Assembly: GCA_024413465.1 (NCBI GenBank)
Contig: JAKSVU010000016.1
Coordinates: 1-38,159 of the forward strand
Origin: Alphaproteobacteria bacterium
GTDB taxonomy: Bacteria; Pseudomonadota; Alphaproteobacteria; CAAGCB01; CAG-977
DNA: 38,159 nucleotides
Direction of reading: 5' to 3'
In this document: one piece after another, positions 27,446 to 35,967 of the stretch
How positions within the stretch are numbered: position 1 is the first letter of the stretch
Layout: each line of letters begins with the position of its first letter
Program-made: the position numbers and the translations under genes
Notes under the pieces: generated by a model
Told to the model about the DNA's origin: nothing
The model's input: only the letters and a program-made list of their open reading frames with translations
Database searches by the model: none

Positions 27446-28597
27446 TCATTCAATAGAAGAAACAGCTAAAATTGATTCCCTAAATCTTTCCGCAGTCAAC
27501 TCATACCCATCTACGTGCCATCCTGGAACTTTAGTTGCCTTTTCAACTAACTTATCCAATTGATCTATGGACAAACCACAATCTGACATTTTTGTAGGCA
27601 AACCAATTTGCTTATAAAAATCGATTACCCGATGTAATTCGCTGATTTGATTATCATAATATAACAAGACAAGTACTCCATACGCCACCCAATATCCATG
27701 TAAATAATCATGATATGATGGCAAAACGGTTGCCCCATAATAAAAACAATGCGCAATATTCGTATTATAATAATATTCTTTACAAACAGTCATACAACTG
27801 ACTAAACCCGTTGTAATACAAATTGACATAACAACTTCTTTTAAAGCATCTGTTGCTTGACCTTTTTCACAACCACGCATTGCTTCAACACCATAATTTA
27901 ACAATGGCTCGGAACAGAATGCACATAATTTTACCCCCAAAGGCAATGTATCATGCAATTTGACATTTCTTAAAGCCAACAAAACTTCATGCTCTTTAGA
28001 CAGAGCATCACCAATTCCAGCTTGCAAAAATTTAATGGGAGCATGTGCAATAATATCCGTATTGATAAATACGTGTAAAGGAGGCCGTTTGGAATAATAA
28101 TTTCCTTTCATGCTACCATCTGCATTATACATAATTGCCAACGCTGTACATGGAGCACAATTTGATGCAATCGTCGGAAAAGTCATCAAGGGCTTATTAA
28201 TTTTCTCTGATAAAACTTTGCACGTATCACAACATTTACCACCGCCCATAGCTAAAATCATATCAGCATCTTGAACAGCCTTCTCTGTAGCACAACGATC
28301 AACATTTTCATAGGTTGCATCACCACCAAACCAAACTTGTCCAGTGACAATAACTCCATTTTTTTCCAAAGCTTTTGTCAATCGATCAGCCCCAACGCTC
28401 ATCGCTGTTTTACCACCAACAATGACTGCTTTTTTTCCATATTGAGGCAATATTTCACTTGCTTGCTGATAAACGTCTTCACCAATATAGAACTTTGCCA
28501 AAGGAATAGGTGATTCAGCAATAAGCTTATCCAAAACTATATTAAAATGTTTCGGACTTAAAAACTCATTAAATTCTTCAATATCTTCATTAGACAT
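27446..28597 (-). CDS. gldA: Glycerol dehydrogenase-like iron/zinc alcohol dehydrogenase
   Basis: NAD-dependent metal alcohol dehydrogenase of the GldA group, oxidising glycerol to dihydroxyacetone or a related polyol. The NAD loop MGGGKCCDTCK replaces the usual GGGKTLDTAK. PTIASNCAPCTALAIMY, GIGDALSKEHE (metal Asp), NIAHCFYYG and YLHGYWVAYG (metal His residues) follow in family order. The product is 383 residues, about 15 longer than E. coli GldA at the N-terminus. The cysteine-rich NAD loop and the Tyr in HGYWVA (usually HGE) are unusual, so the substrate may not be glycerol. It lies 9 nt after prfC in a five-gene operon. Confidence 0.85.
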   Translation of the reverse strand: MSNEDIEEFNEFLSPKHFNIVLDKLIAESPIPLAKFYIGEDVYQQASEILPQYGKKAVIVGGKTAMSVGADRLTKALEKNGVIVTGQVWFGGDATYENVDRCATEKAVQDADMILAMGGGKCCDTCKVLSEKINKPLMTFPTIASNCAPCTALAIMYNADGSMKGNYYSKRPPLHVFINTDIIAHAPIKFLQAGIGDALSKEHEVLLALRNVKLHDTLPLGVKLCAFCSEPLLNYGVEAMRGCEKGQATDALKEVVMSICITTGLVSCMTVCKEYYYNTNIAHCFYYGATVLPSYHDYLHGYWVAYGVLVLLYYDNQISELHRVIDFYKQIGLPTKMSDCGLSIDQLDKLVEKATKVPGWHVDGYELTAERFRESILAVSSIE

Positions 28598-28606
28598 AAA
28601 ATCACC

Positions 28607-30187
28607 TTAACAATTTGTTTTTGTTTCTAAAAATTTGATTTTAGGATTATCTTCTATCGTTTTATTCAAATGCCATGCATTACGAGCCAAGAACACCCAT
28701 TCATTATCATGATCTGTTCCAACTGATATTTTGTTAACGTTGACAAATTTTTCCAATTCATCATTATTTTCAGCTTTAATCCAACGAGCCGTATATAATG
28801 TTGTTGGCTCAAAAACGACAGGAATTTCATATTCTGTTCTAATACGATCAGCTAAAACGTCAAATTGCAAAGAACCAACTACACCGACAATCCAATCTGT
28901 CCCAATCATTGGGCGAAAAACGGATGCCCCACCTTCTTCTGCGATTTCTTGTAATGCTTTTCCTAAATGTTTTGCTTTTAAGGGATCTGTTGAACGAACT
29001 TTTTGTAACAATTCTGGAGCAAAACTTGGTATTCCTGTAAAGGTCAAGTTTTCACCTTCTGTCAAAGCATCACCAATACGCAAATTTCCATGATTAGGAA
29101 TACCAATAATATCACCTGGCAAAGCTTCTTCAGCTAATTCACGTTCCTGAGCCAAAAACATAATCGGATTATGCATTGGTAAATATTTTCCACTACGAAC
29201 GTGCAACAATTTCATTCCGCGTTCAAAATGACCTGAACACAAACGGACGAAAGCTATTCTATCTCTGTGCTTCGGATCCATATTTGCTTGAATCTTAAAT
29301 ACGAAACCAGTAACCTTATCTTCCGTAGGATCGATCTTACGATTAACTGCAGGTTGCTTGCGTGGAATTGGAGCATATTTTACCAATCCATCAATCAGCT
29401 GACGAACACCAAAGTTATTAATAGCACTACCAAAAAAGACAGGAGTCAAAGAGCCTTCTAAATAACGATCTATGTTAAATTCTTGACAAAGACCACGAAC
29501 CATTTCGACACCAGATCTTAAATCCGATACAGCATCGGCAGGCAACAAAGCATCTAATTTGCTATCGTTTAGCCCATTACAAACTTCACCTTCTTCTGTA
29601 GAACCACGTTCCATCAAAGCCAATCTATCATTCAATAAATCATAACAACCTTTAAAATCACGCCCTGAACCAATAGGCCAACTAACAGGAGCAACATCCA
29701 AAGCAAGAGTTTGTTCAATTTCTTCTAACAAAGCAAATGGATCTCTAGCATCTCTGTCCATTTTATTGATAAAAGTAATAATAGGAACGTCGCGTAAACG
29801 GCAAACTTCAAATAACTTACGAGTTCTAGCTTCAATACCCTTAGCAGCATCGATAACCATCACCGCAGAATCAACTGCCGTTAAAACACGATACGTATCT
29901 TCACTAAAATCTTCGTGCCCCGGTGTATCCAACAAATTAAAGGTGCATCCGGAATATTCAAAAGTCATCACAGATGATGCAACTGAAATTCCACGTTCGC
30001 GTTCAACTTTCATCCAGTCAGAATGAGCACGGCGTTGTTCACCACGAGCTTTCACTGCGCCAGCCATCTGAATAGCGCCACCAAATAACAACAATTTTTC
30101 TGTTAAAGTCGTTTTCCCTGCGTCAGGGTGTGAAATAATTGCAAAAGTTCTGCGCTTTGCAGTTTGCTCAGCTAAATTGGTAGGCAT
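28607..30187 (-). CDS. prfC: Peptide chain release factor 3
   Basis: Translational GTPase that removes RF1/RF2 from the ribosome after termination. The G1 motif SHPDAGKTTLTEKLL lies near residue 18. G3 is DTPGHEDFSEDTYR and G4 NKMDRDARDPF. The RF3-specific C-terminal domains include GSLQFDVLADRIRTEYEIPV, and the length is 526 as in E. coli. It lies between the DUF502 gene (9-nt gap) and gldA (9-nt gap). Confidence 0.97.
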   Translation of the reverse strand: MPTNLAEQTAKRRTFAIISHPDAGKTTLTEKLLLFGGAIQMAGAVKARGEQRRAHSDWMKVERERGISVASSVMTFEYSGCTFNLLDTPGHEDFSEDTYRVLTAVDSAVMVIDAAKGIEARTRKLFEVCRLRDVPIITFINKMDRDARDPFALLEEIEQTLALDVAPVSWPIGSGRDFKGCYDLLNDRLALMERGSTEEGEVCNGLNDSKLDALLPADAVSDLRSGVEMVRGLCQEFNIDRYLEGSLTPVFFGSAINNFGVRQLIDGLVKYAPIPRKQPAVNRKIDPTEDKVTGFVFKIQANMDPKHRDRIAFVRLCSGHFERGMKLLHVRSGKYLPMHNPIMFLAQERELAEEALPGDIIGIPNHGNLRIGDALTEGENLTFTGIPSFAPELLQKVRSTDPLKAKHLGKALQEIAEEGGASVFRPMIGTDWIVGVVGSLQFDVLADRIRTEYEIPVVFEPTTLYTARWIKAENNDELEKFVNVNKISVGTDHDNEWVFLARNAWHLNKTIEDNPKIKFLETKTNC

Positions 30188-30196
30188 ATTTTCCTC

Positions 30197-30847
30197 TTAT
30201 TTTTTCTTGGATACTATTCCCAAAGAAACAATCATTTTTAAACCATCTTCGACAGAAATATCCAAAGGTTTCACTTCACTTTTTGGATACATAACCCAAT
30301 ACCCAGAAGTTGGGTTTGGTGTTGTCGGAACATAAACGGAAACAAGTTCATCATTTTGTAAATTTTTTGAAACGACTTCTGGAGTATCTGAAGTCACAAA
30401 AGCCATTGTCCACGCATTTTTTCGTGGAAATTCAACTAAAACAACTTGTCTAAAAGCATTAGATTTTTGGGATAAAACTGTTTCAAACAACTGGCGAAAA
30501 GTCGAATAAATTCCTGAAACGAATGGGATTTTTTCCCATAATAAATTCCAAAATCTAACGAACAAATGACCAATATAACCTTTTGTAAAGACCCCCAAAC
30601 AAATTAAAAATATAACGACTGCAACAACACCAAGTCCAGGAATCGCAAAAGGCAAATATTTTTCTGGATTATATTCTGCTGGAATTAAATGGCGAACTTT
30701 TGTATCGACAAAATTTACAAACAAAACTGCCAAATAAATTGTTAGTGCAGGAGGGGCTGTTACCAACAATCCCGTAAAAAAATAACCACGCAACTTCCCC
30801 ATAAAAGTTGTTTTTGTAGGTGTTATTTGGGGAACATTTACATTCAT
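30197..30847 (-). CDS. DUF502 family membrane protein
   Basis: A 216-residue inner-membrane protein of the DUF502 family (related to plant LIKE-COV proteins), widespread in alphaproteobacteria with no settled function. The signature GYFFTGLLVTAPPALTIYLA in TM1 (about 22-45), TM2 around 66-90, and the family motif FGKIP-like WEKIPFVSGIYSTFRQLFE followed by VLVEFPR are all present. The C-terminal domain faces the cytoplasm. It is second in the operon, 4 nt after the 118-residue unknown and 9 nt before prfC. Confidence 0.9.
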   Translation of the reverse strand: MNVNVPQITPTKTTFMGKLRGYFFTGLLVTAPPALTIYLAVLFVNFVDTKVRHLIPAEYNPEKYLPFAIPGLGVVAVVIFLICLGVFTKGYIGHLFVRFWNLLWEKIPFVSGIYSTFRQLFETVLSQKSNAFRQVVLVEFPRKNAWTMAFVTSDTPEVVSKNLQNDELVSVYVPTTPNPTSGYWVMYPKSEVKPLDISVEDGLKMIVSLGIVSKKK

Positions 30848-30851
30848 TTGT

Positions 30852-31208
30852 TTAAACCAGTTCTAAATAACCTTTATCAATTGCTTTTAACATCACAGCA
30901 ACGTCGCGCCAACCAGGAACTGGTCTGCCATCATCCATAAATAAATCGATTCCTTTTCGGAAACAATACTCATAAATTTCTTCAGGATCAGCATCTAAAA
31001 CTTCTTCCCACAAACTTTCCATATCTGGATTTTCATAGTCTGGAATATCGCCAAAAATACCATACAAAACAGAATCACGATCATCTGGGAAAAGGAAACC
31101 ACTCATTGGATTATCTTTGAATTCTTCCGAACGTTTTTGTTTTTCTTCATCTGTTGGCACATACAAAGCAGCATGTATCAAATTTTCTTCGCTGTATTTA
31201 TTCGACAT
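30852..31208 (-). CDS. Acidic protein of unknown function
   Basis: A 118-residue strongly acidic soluble protein with no motif that I recognise. The segment DPEEIYEYCFRKGIDLFMDDGRPVPGW looks like a compact conserved core. AAGGAAG precedes the ATG at good distance. It is the first gene of the operon with DUF502, prfC, gldA and a membrane unknown, all separated by 4-9 nt. The tight spacing makes it a real gene. Confidence 0.7.
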   Translation of the reverse strand: MSNKYSEENLIHAALYVPTDEEKQKRSEEFKDNPMSGFLFPDDRDSVLYGIFGDIPDYENPDMESLWEEVLDADPEEIYEYCFRKGIDLFMDDGRPVPGWRDVAVMLKAIDKGYLELV

Positions 31209-31299
31209 AATCTTCCTTTCGGCGCGAAATTTTAACTTTCAACTAGATTAACAAATAACTGCCATGTTAATCAAGGTTTTTTTGAAAAATTTATTCATA

Positions 31300-31326
31300 A
31301 AAAAAAGGGCATCGAAATGCCCTTTT
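31300..31326 (-). terminator. Terminator of the HAD hydrolase gene
   Basis: A GGGCAT / ATGCCC stem with loop CGAA, extended by A/T pairs and followed on the minus strand by a run of eight or nine T. It begins about 20 nt after the stop of the hydrolase. Confidence 0.85.
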
Positions 31327-31345
31327 CTACAATCTTTATAAAACG

Positions 31346-32395
31346 TTATCTTGTTGCAGCAGCACGCTTTAATGCAGCAGCCTGAACTGCCATCTTTGTT
31401 TGTTCATTTGCTCTGATTTTTTCTGCAGAAGCAAATTGATAGTATTTTGGCAATTCTGTGAAACCTTTATACAAAGGTGTTGTCAATCTTTCATACTTAT
31501 CTGCAAGTTCTGGATCTTTTTCACGGAAACCATTCAATGTTCCCAAATGGCCTTCTGCACCCAACTTATAGTCTGACATTTCATTAATTTTGCCATACAT
31601 AACTTGTGTTGCTGGTTCGACTTCAGAACCATGAGCTTGCCATGCAAAGCTGACACCCATACGAACAATTCCACCGTCAGACTTCATGTTATCGCCAACC
31701 ATAACTGTTGTTTCTGGTGTAGCATCATGAGCTTTAATGATTTGTTCCATAACACCCAAGTTTGGTTTCCAAACTTCGCCACCGTTGATCATCAATTTGT
31801 CGCCCAATTTAGCAACAACTTGATCACGGTATTCAGAACAATCACTGCCTGTTACTTGCATAGGAGCTTTTTTGAATTGATATTTTCCATCAACCATTTC
31901 GGTTGTGCAATCAGCACGACATACTAACCCATCAATCATATCTATTGGGAAGTTCATATCTGCTAAACGAGCGATTGCACCTGAAGCTGGAGAATCGGTG
32001 TACATAACAAATTTAGCACCAGCTTGATGAATTTTATTAACTGTTTCGCGAACACCAAAATAGGTTTTATTACCTTTGTGGTAAATTTTTGAAACTTCAT
32101 GTTCTGCTTTTGCGTCTTCTTTTTCCAAACGCTTGCGTTCTTCAGCGGACAAACCTTCGTATGACAAAGCCGGTGTTTCTCTTTGAATATCATTGAAGTT
32201 ATGGAAACGAGCATAACCACTAGCATTGTCGCGAATTTCTTCATACAATTTATCTGGATCTAAACCACGGGAAGCAGCCATCATTTGGATTCCTTTATCC
32301 CAAGCTGTTGACCAATTGTCAAAATAATCAGAAATTGTATTATCAATATCGCTAACGACTAAAGATACTTGTTTTTTTTCTGGTTTATCTGTCAT
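31346..32395 (-). CDS. HAD-superfamily hydrolase
   Basis: Probably a phosphatase of the haloacid dehalogenase superfamily. Motif I VVSDIDNTISDYFDNW gives nucleophile and general acid as DxD near residue 14. Motif II is FVMYTDSP and motif III/IV is TVMVGDNMKSDGGIVRMG. A cap insert of about 100 residues lies between motifs I and II. The product is 349 residues, longer than a minimal HAD because of the cap and a C-terminal helical tail rich in Ala/Lys. I start at ATG 32395 (MTDKPEKK), which has AAGGA 8 nt upstream, rather than seven codons earlier. The substrate is unknown. Confidence 0.85.
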   Translation of the reverse strand: MTDKPEKKQVSLVVSDIDNTISDYFDNWSTAWDKGIQMMAASRGLDPDKLYEEIRDNASGYARFHNFNDIQRETPALSYEGLSAEERKRLEKEDAKAEHEVSKIYHKGNKTYFGVRETVNKIHQAGAKFVMYTDSPASGAIARLADMNFPIDMIDGLVCRADCTTEMVDGKYQFKKAPMQVTGSDCSEYRDQVVAKLGDKLMINGGEVWKPNLGVMEQIIKAHDATPETTVMVGDNMKSDGGIVRMGVSFAWQAHGSEVEPATQVMYGKINEMSDYKLGAEGHLGTLNGFREKDPELADKYERLTTPLYKGFTELPKYYQFASAEKIRANEQTKMAVQAAALKRAAATR

Positions 32396-32427
32396 GTTAA
32401 AAATCCTTTCATACATCCTTTACATAT

Positions 32428-32456
32428 TTTATACCTAATTTTTTTTCGTTTTTCAA
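32428..32456 (-). promoter_or_regulatory. Promoter of the HAD hydrolase gene
   Basis: Minus strand: TTGAAA, 17 nt, TATAAA, about 32 nt before the chosen ATG. Confidence 0.6.
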
Positions 32457-32601
32457 TCATTTTTTTGTCTAATTTTCATTTTTTTTCATTTTTTCCCATT
32501 TTTTTATAGACAAAATTGTTTTTTTTGAGCGTTGTTTGATTTTCTACACACTTTATTATATATATACAAGCACAAAAAAATATTTTTTATGGAATAGACA
32601 A

Positions 32602-33372
32602 ATGAAACCAATAGAACAGCTTCTATCAATCATGGAAAAACTTAGAAACAAAGAAACCGGTTGTCCTTGGGATAAGGAACAGACACCATCTTCAATTTCA
32701 AAGTATACACTAGAAGAGGCTTACGAAGTTTATGATGCCGTTGAACGCAATGATTATTCTGATTTAAAATCCGAACTTGGAGATTTACTCTTTCACGTTG
32801 TTTTTTATTCTCAAATGGCAAAAGAACATGGAAAATTCGATTTTGATGAAGTCGCTCAATCATCTTGCGATAAAATGATTCACAGACATCCTCATATTTT
32901 TGGAACAGACAAAGTTCCCCCAAATTGGGAAGAACTAAAAAAGGCAGAACGAGCTGAAAAAAATGAAACAGGAATTTTAGACGGGATTGCAAAAGCTTTA
33001 CCTGCAACAACACGTGCTTTAAAATTACAAGCTCGAGCTGCGACCGTTGGTTTTGATTGGGATAATCCTCTACTTGTTTTAAATAAAATATCTGAAGAAA
33101 TCGAAGAATTGAAAGCAGAAATCCTTGCTCAAAACCATGAAAAACAGCGATTAGATGAAATGGGAGACGTCTTATTTGCTTGTGTCAATCTTGCCAGAAA
33201 ACTGAACATTGACCCTGAAACAGCCCTTCGTCATACAAATCAAAAATTTGAATCTCGCTTTAACCATATTGAAAAATCATTAAAAGCCCAAAACAAAGAT
33301 ATAAAAAAAACATCATTAGAAGAAATGGAACGCCTTTGGATTGAAGCTAAAAACATTGAACGTCAAAAATAA
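32602..33372 (+). CDS. mazG: Nucleoside triphosphate pyrophosphohydrolase MazG
   Basis: Hydrolyses (d)NTPs to NMP and pyrophosphate, cleaning nucleotide pools. Two MazG domains are visible. The first has CPWDKEQT, LEEAYEVYDAVE and SELGDLLFHVVFYSQMA (about residues 20-80). The second has ISEEIEELKAEI and DEMGDVLFACVNLAR (about 170-215). Both carry the EExxE...ExxD metal pattern. I start at ATG 32602 (MKPIEQLL), giving 256 residues like the family. The open frame extends 22 codons upstream into unrelated Tyr/Ile-rich sequence. It ends at a strong terminator. Confidence 0.95.
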   Translation: MKPIEQLLSIMEKLRNKETGCPWDKEQTPSSISKYTLEEAYEVYDAVERNDYSDLKSELGDLLFHVVFYSQMAKEHGKFDFDEVAQSSCDKMIHRHPHIFGTDKVPPNWEELKKAERAEKNETGILDGIAKALPATTRALKLQARAATVGFDWDNPLLVLNKISEEIEELKAEILAQNHEKQRLDEMGDVLFACVNLARKLNIDPETALRHTNQKFESRFNHIEKSLKAQNKDIKKTSLEEMERLWIEAKNIERQK

Positions 33373-33398
33373 AAAAGGGGGAAATAAATCCCCCTTTT
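33373..33398. terminator. Bidirectional terminator after mazG
   Basis: A 9-bp stem, AAAAGGGGG / CCCCCTTTT, with an 8-nt loop. It lies between mazG and the convergent 40-residue peptide gene and has A and T runs for both directions. Confidence 0.88.
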
Positions 33399-33421
33399 CT
33401 GAAAATGTAGAATTCTTTTTA

Positions 33422-33544
33422 TTAACCATTTAGCACGTGAGCCCACATACCGAATAAAAGAACTATGTTCGCGGCAACCAAAGTTAATAAGGATGCCTGT
33501 TTTACCATAATTTGAGCCCGGCTCAACTTCTGTTTCTGTTTCAT
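33422..33544 (-). CDS. 40-residue single-span membrane peptide
   Basis: A short open frame on the minus strand encoding 40 residues. It has a basic N-terminus (MKQKQKLSRAQ), then one hydrophobic span at about 19-36 (LLTLVAANIVLLFGMW) and a short tail AHVLNG. AAGG lies about 9-10 nt before the ATG, and a bidirectional terminator follows the stop. Local GC is higher than in the flanking AT-rich spacer. Candidates are a small membrane-complex subunit or a type I toxin-like peptide; neither can be shown from sequence. Confidence 0.55.
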   Translation of the reverse strand: MKQKQKLSRAQIMVKQASLLTLVAANIVLLFGMWAHVLNG

Positions 33545-33683
33545 GACTTTAACCTTTCTGGTTTGTTAATACGAGTTCTTCAGTTACTATGGTATCATAA
33601 CTATGAAAAATTTTAAGAAAATTTTTACCAAAAAAGAATTTTGTTAAATAAAAAAAATATATCAATTTGTATTTTAAAGATTT

Positions 33684-33986
33684 TTATGAATCATCACCAA
33701 CTGATGATTTAAACGATTGAACACTTTTCATTAATTCTGAAATTTGATTTAAAACGTTTTCTCGATCACCAAAAGGATGTTCAACTTTCGCAAAATTATG
33801 GATTTTATCAATAATGTCAGCAGCCCCTGCATTTGAAAATTTTTTATCCATATTTTCGTTCATTTGTTCAACGACCAAACAAGCCTCTAAAGAACACTTA
33901 ATCAACTGTAACTTGTTTACAGTAGTTCTAACGTATTCGTCAAAATCTTCTTCTTTTTTTAAATTAAGTTTCTTTTTTACGGCCAT
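33684..33986 (-). CDS. Small helical protein of unknown function
   Basis: About 100 residues, all-helical in appearance, with no signal peptide and no motif I recognise. The frame also opens at a GTG at 34019 (111 residues), but no ribosome-binding site precedes it. I favour the ATG at 33986, which has GAG 6 nt upstream and TATAAA/TATAAT-like -10 boxes about 40-60 nt before it. It is isolated between the membrane peptide and the Dxs-like gene. Confidence 0.55.
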   Translation of the reverse strand: MAVKKKLNLKKEEDFDEYVRTTVNKLQLIKCSLEACLVVEQMNENMDKKFSNAGAADIIDKIHNFAKVEHPFGDRENVLNQISELMKSVQSFKSSVGDDS

Positions 33987-34167
33987 ACTGATCTCGGATA
34001 CTTTCTTGGATTCTTCCACGATTGATTTATACTATAAAAATTATAAATCACATAAACAATTTTTCACAACAACCAAATAACCATCTGAATAAAAATAATT
34101 TTTATTCTTTCTTGTATTCAATCTAATAAAACTTTCAAAAAGTATTTTGATGGACTCGAAAATCCGT

Positions 34168-35907
34168 TCAACATATCTTTAAAACGTCTTCGACAATCAA
34201 GTCTGGCATTAAACGATACTTTTTATACAAATCTTTCAAATCTGCACGATCAGAAAATTCTTTAAATGATCCGTAATTCAAAACTTTCATTTCTGAATTT
34301 CCGTAAAATCTTGCAATTTTTTCACCAAAACCACCATCAAGTTCACCATCTTCTAGCGTGATGACAACTTTATGATTTTTCTTTAGATTTTCTAATAACT
34401 CTGTATCAAGTCCTGTAATAAATTTAGGATTAATCAAGCTTGCGTTAATTCCTTTAATTTTCAATTCTTCTTTGACTTGTTTTCCCAATTGGAAGAAAGT
34501 CCCCAATCCCAAAATAGCAACTTGATTTCCTTGTTCTTCAATAACGTATTTATTTAAAACCGAATAATCAGTCATATCTTTTTTACCCGTTGAAACAAGT
34601 GGATTTTTCGGCACTCTGATTAAAACAGGGTAATTATTTTGTTGATAAGACCATTCAAGCATAGCTAGATATTCTTCTTTACAGGTTGGAGCCAAATATA
34701 CCAAATTTGGAATATTTGAAATCATAGCCATATCAAACGTACATAAATGCGTCATATCTGCCCCTGAAATTCCCCCCCAATAAACCAAAATCGTAACAGG
34801 AGAATTATTTAAACAAACGTCTTGAGATAATTGATCATACGTTCTTTGAATAAATGAACTAGTTAAGGCCACAATCGGTTTCGCACCATTTTTTGCTAAA
34901 CCAGAAGCAAACGCAATCGCGTGTTCTTCACTGATTGCAACGTCTGTATAATTTTTTCCCAAACTTTTTCTAAATTCTTTATCAAAACCAAAAACACCTG
35001 GTGTCGCAGCTGTAACAACGGCAACAGGATCATTTTTCTCCTTCTTGTTTAAAATAAAATCTTTAGTTATTGATTCATAAGTTTCTACGACTTCAGCATT
35101 TGTATTCTGTTGATTTAAGAATCCAGGCATTATCCAATGGAAACATTCTTTTTCAGTTTCTGCAGGTTTATATCCTTTTCCCTTTAAAGTATGAACGTGA
35201 ACAACAGCTGGCTTTTTAGAATCTTTGACCTGTTCAAAAATTTTAATCATTTTTTCGATATCATTACCTTCATCTTCATAAAAATAATCATATCCTAATG
35301 CTGTAAACATATTATTTTTAGCAGTGCCTTTGGTAGATCTTAAATCTTCCAAATTTTTATAAATTCCTCCTACGTTTTCAGGAATAGACATTTCATTATC
35401 ATTTAGAACAACAATAAAATTAGAATCCAAAACAGCCGCATTATTTAATCCCTCTAATGCCTCTCCACCAGACAAAGAACCGTCACCAATCAAAGCAATC
35501 ACGTTATAATTTTCACTTTTTAAATCTCTTGCTTTTGCTAAACCACAAGCAAGTGAAATTGAAGTTGAACAATGCCCAATAGCAAACATATCATGTTCAG
35601 ACTCTTTTGGATTTGTAAAACCGGAAATTTTCAAATCAATATCACCAACAAAACCTTGTTTTCTGCCTGTTAACATTTTATGCGGATAACATTGATGAGA
35701 CACGTCAAATACAAATTTATCTTTTGGAGAATCAAATACTTTATGTAAAGCAATCATCGTTTCGACAATTCCCAAATCTGGACCTAAATGTCCCCCAACT
35801 TTATTCACACGATTCATAATTCCTTGACGAATATCATCTGCAAGTTCTTTTAAATCCTGTGTATTTAAATTTTGAATATCCTTTGGGGAATTAATTTTCT
35901 CTAACAT
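34168..35907 (-). CDS. 1-deoxy-D-xylulose-5-phosphate synthase-like enzyme (short type)
   Basis: Thiamine-diphosphate enzyme of the Dxs group, which makes DXP from pyruvate and glyceraldehyde-3-phosphate for isoprenoids. Motifs: VGGHLGPDLGIVETMIALHKVF; HQCYPHKMLTGR; the TPP site GDGSLSGGEALEGLNN ... NDNEMSI; and the catalytic-Glu region AISEEHAIAFASGLA. The product is 579 residues, about 40-60 shorter than proteobacterial Dxs. The stretch WGGISGADMTHLCTFDMAMI differs from the usual RAGLVGADGPTHxGAFD. It resembles the short type that I associate with lactobacilli and clostridia, so it may be a second, horizontally acquired Dxs. AAGGA lies about 9 nt before the ATG. Confidence 0.82.
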   Translation of the reverse strand: MLEKINSPKDIQNLNTQDLKELADDIRQGIMNRVNKVGGHLGPDLGIVETMIALHKVFDSPKDKFVFDVSHQCYPHKMLTGRKQGFVGDIDLKISGFTNPKESEHDMFAIGHCSTSISLACGLAKARDLKSENYNVIALIGDGSLSGGEALEGLNNAAVLDSNFIVVLNDNEMSIPENVGGIYKNLEDLRSTKGTAKNNMFTALGYDYFYEDEGNDIEKMIKIFEQVKDSKKPAVVHVHTLKGKGYKPAETEKECFHWIMPGFLNQQNTNAEVVETYESITKDFILNKKEKNDPVAVVTAATPGVFGFDKEFRKSLGKNYTDVAISEEHAIAFASGLAKNGAKPIVALTSSFIQRTYDQLSQDVCLNNSPVTILVYWGGISGADMTHLCTFDMAMISNIPNLVYLAPTCKEEYLAMLEWSYQQNNYPVLIRVPKNPLVSTGKKDMTDYSVLNKYVIEEQGNQVAILGLGTFFQLGKQVKEELKIKGINASLINPKFITGLDTELLENLKKNHKVVITLEDGELDGGFGEKIARFYGNSEMKVLNYGSFKEFSDRADLKDLYKKYRLMPDLIVEDVLKIC

Positions 35908-35967
35908 ACGTTCATCCTTTATCTAATACTTTATCCAGACTTTTATGTAATGCTTTTCAAGCTAAAA

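Noticed and set aside
32536-32601. N-terminal extension of MazG
   Set aside because: The extra 22 residues are Tyr/Ile-rich and unlike the family. Homology begins at the ATG 32602.
34087-34107. AT-only inverted repeat GAATAAAAA/TTTTTATTC as a terminator
   Set aside because: The stem is all A-T apart from the end pair, with no clear U-tract logic for either neighbour. It is too weak to call.
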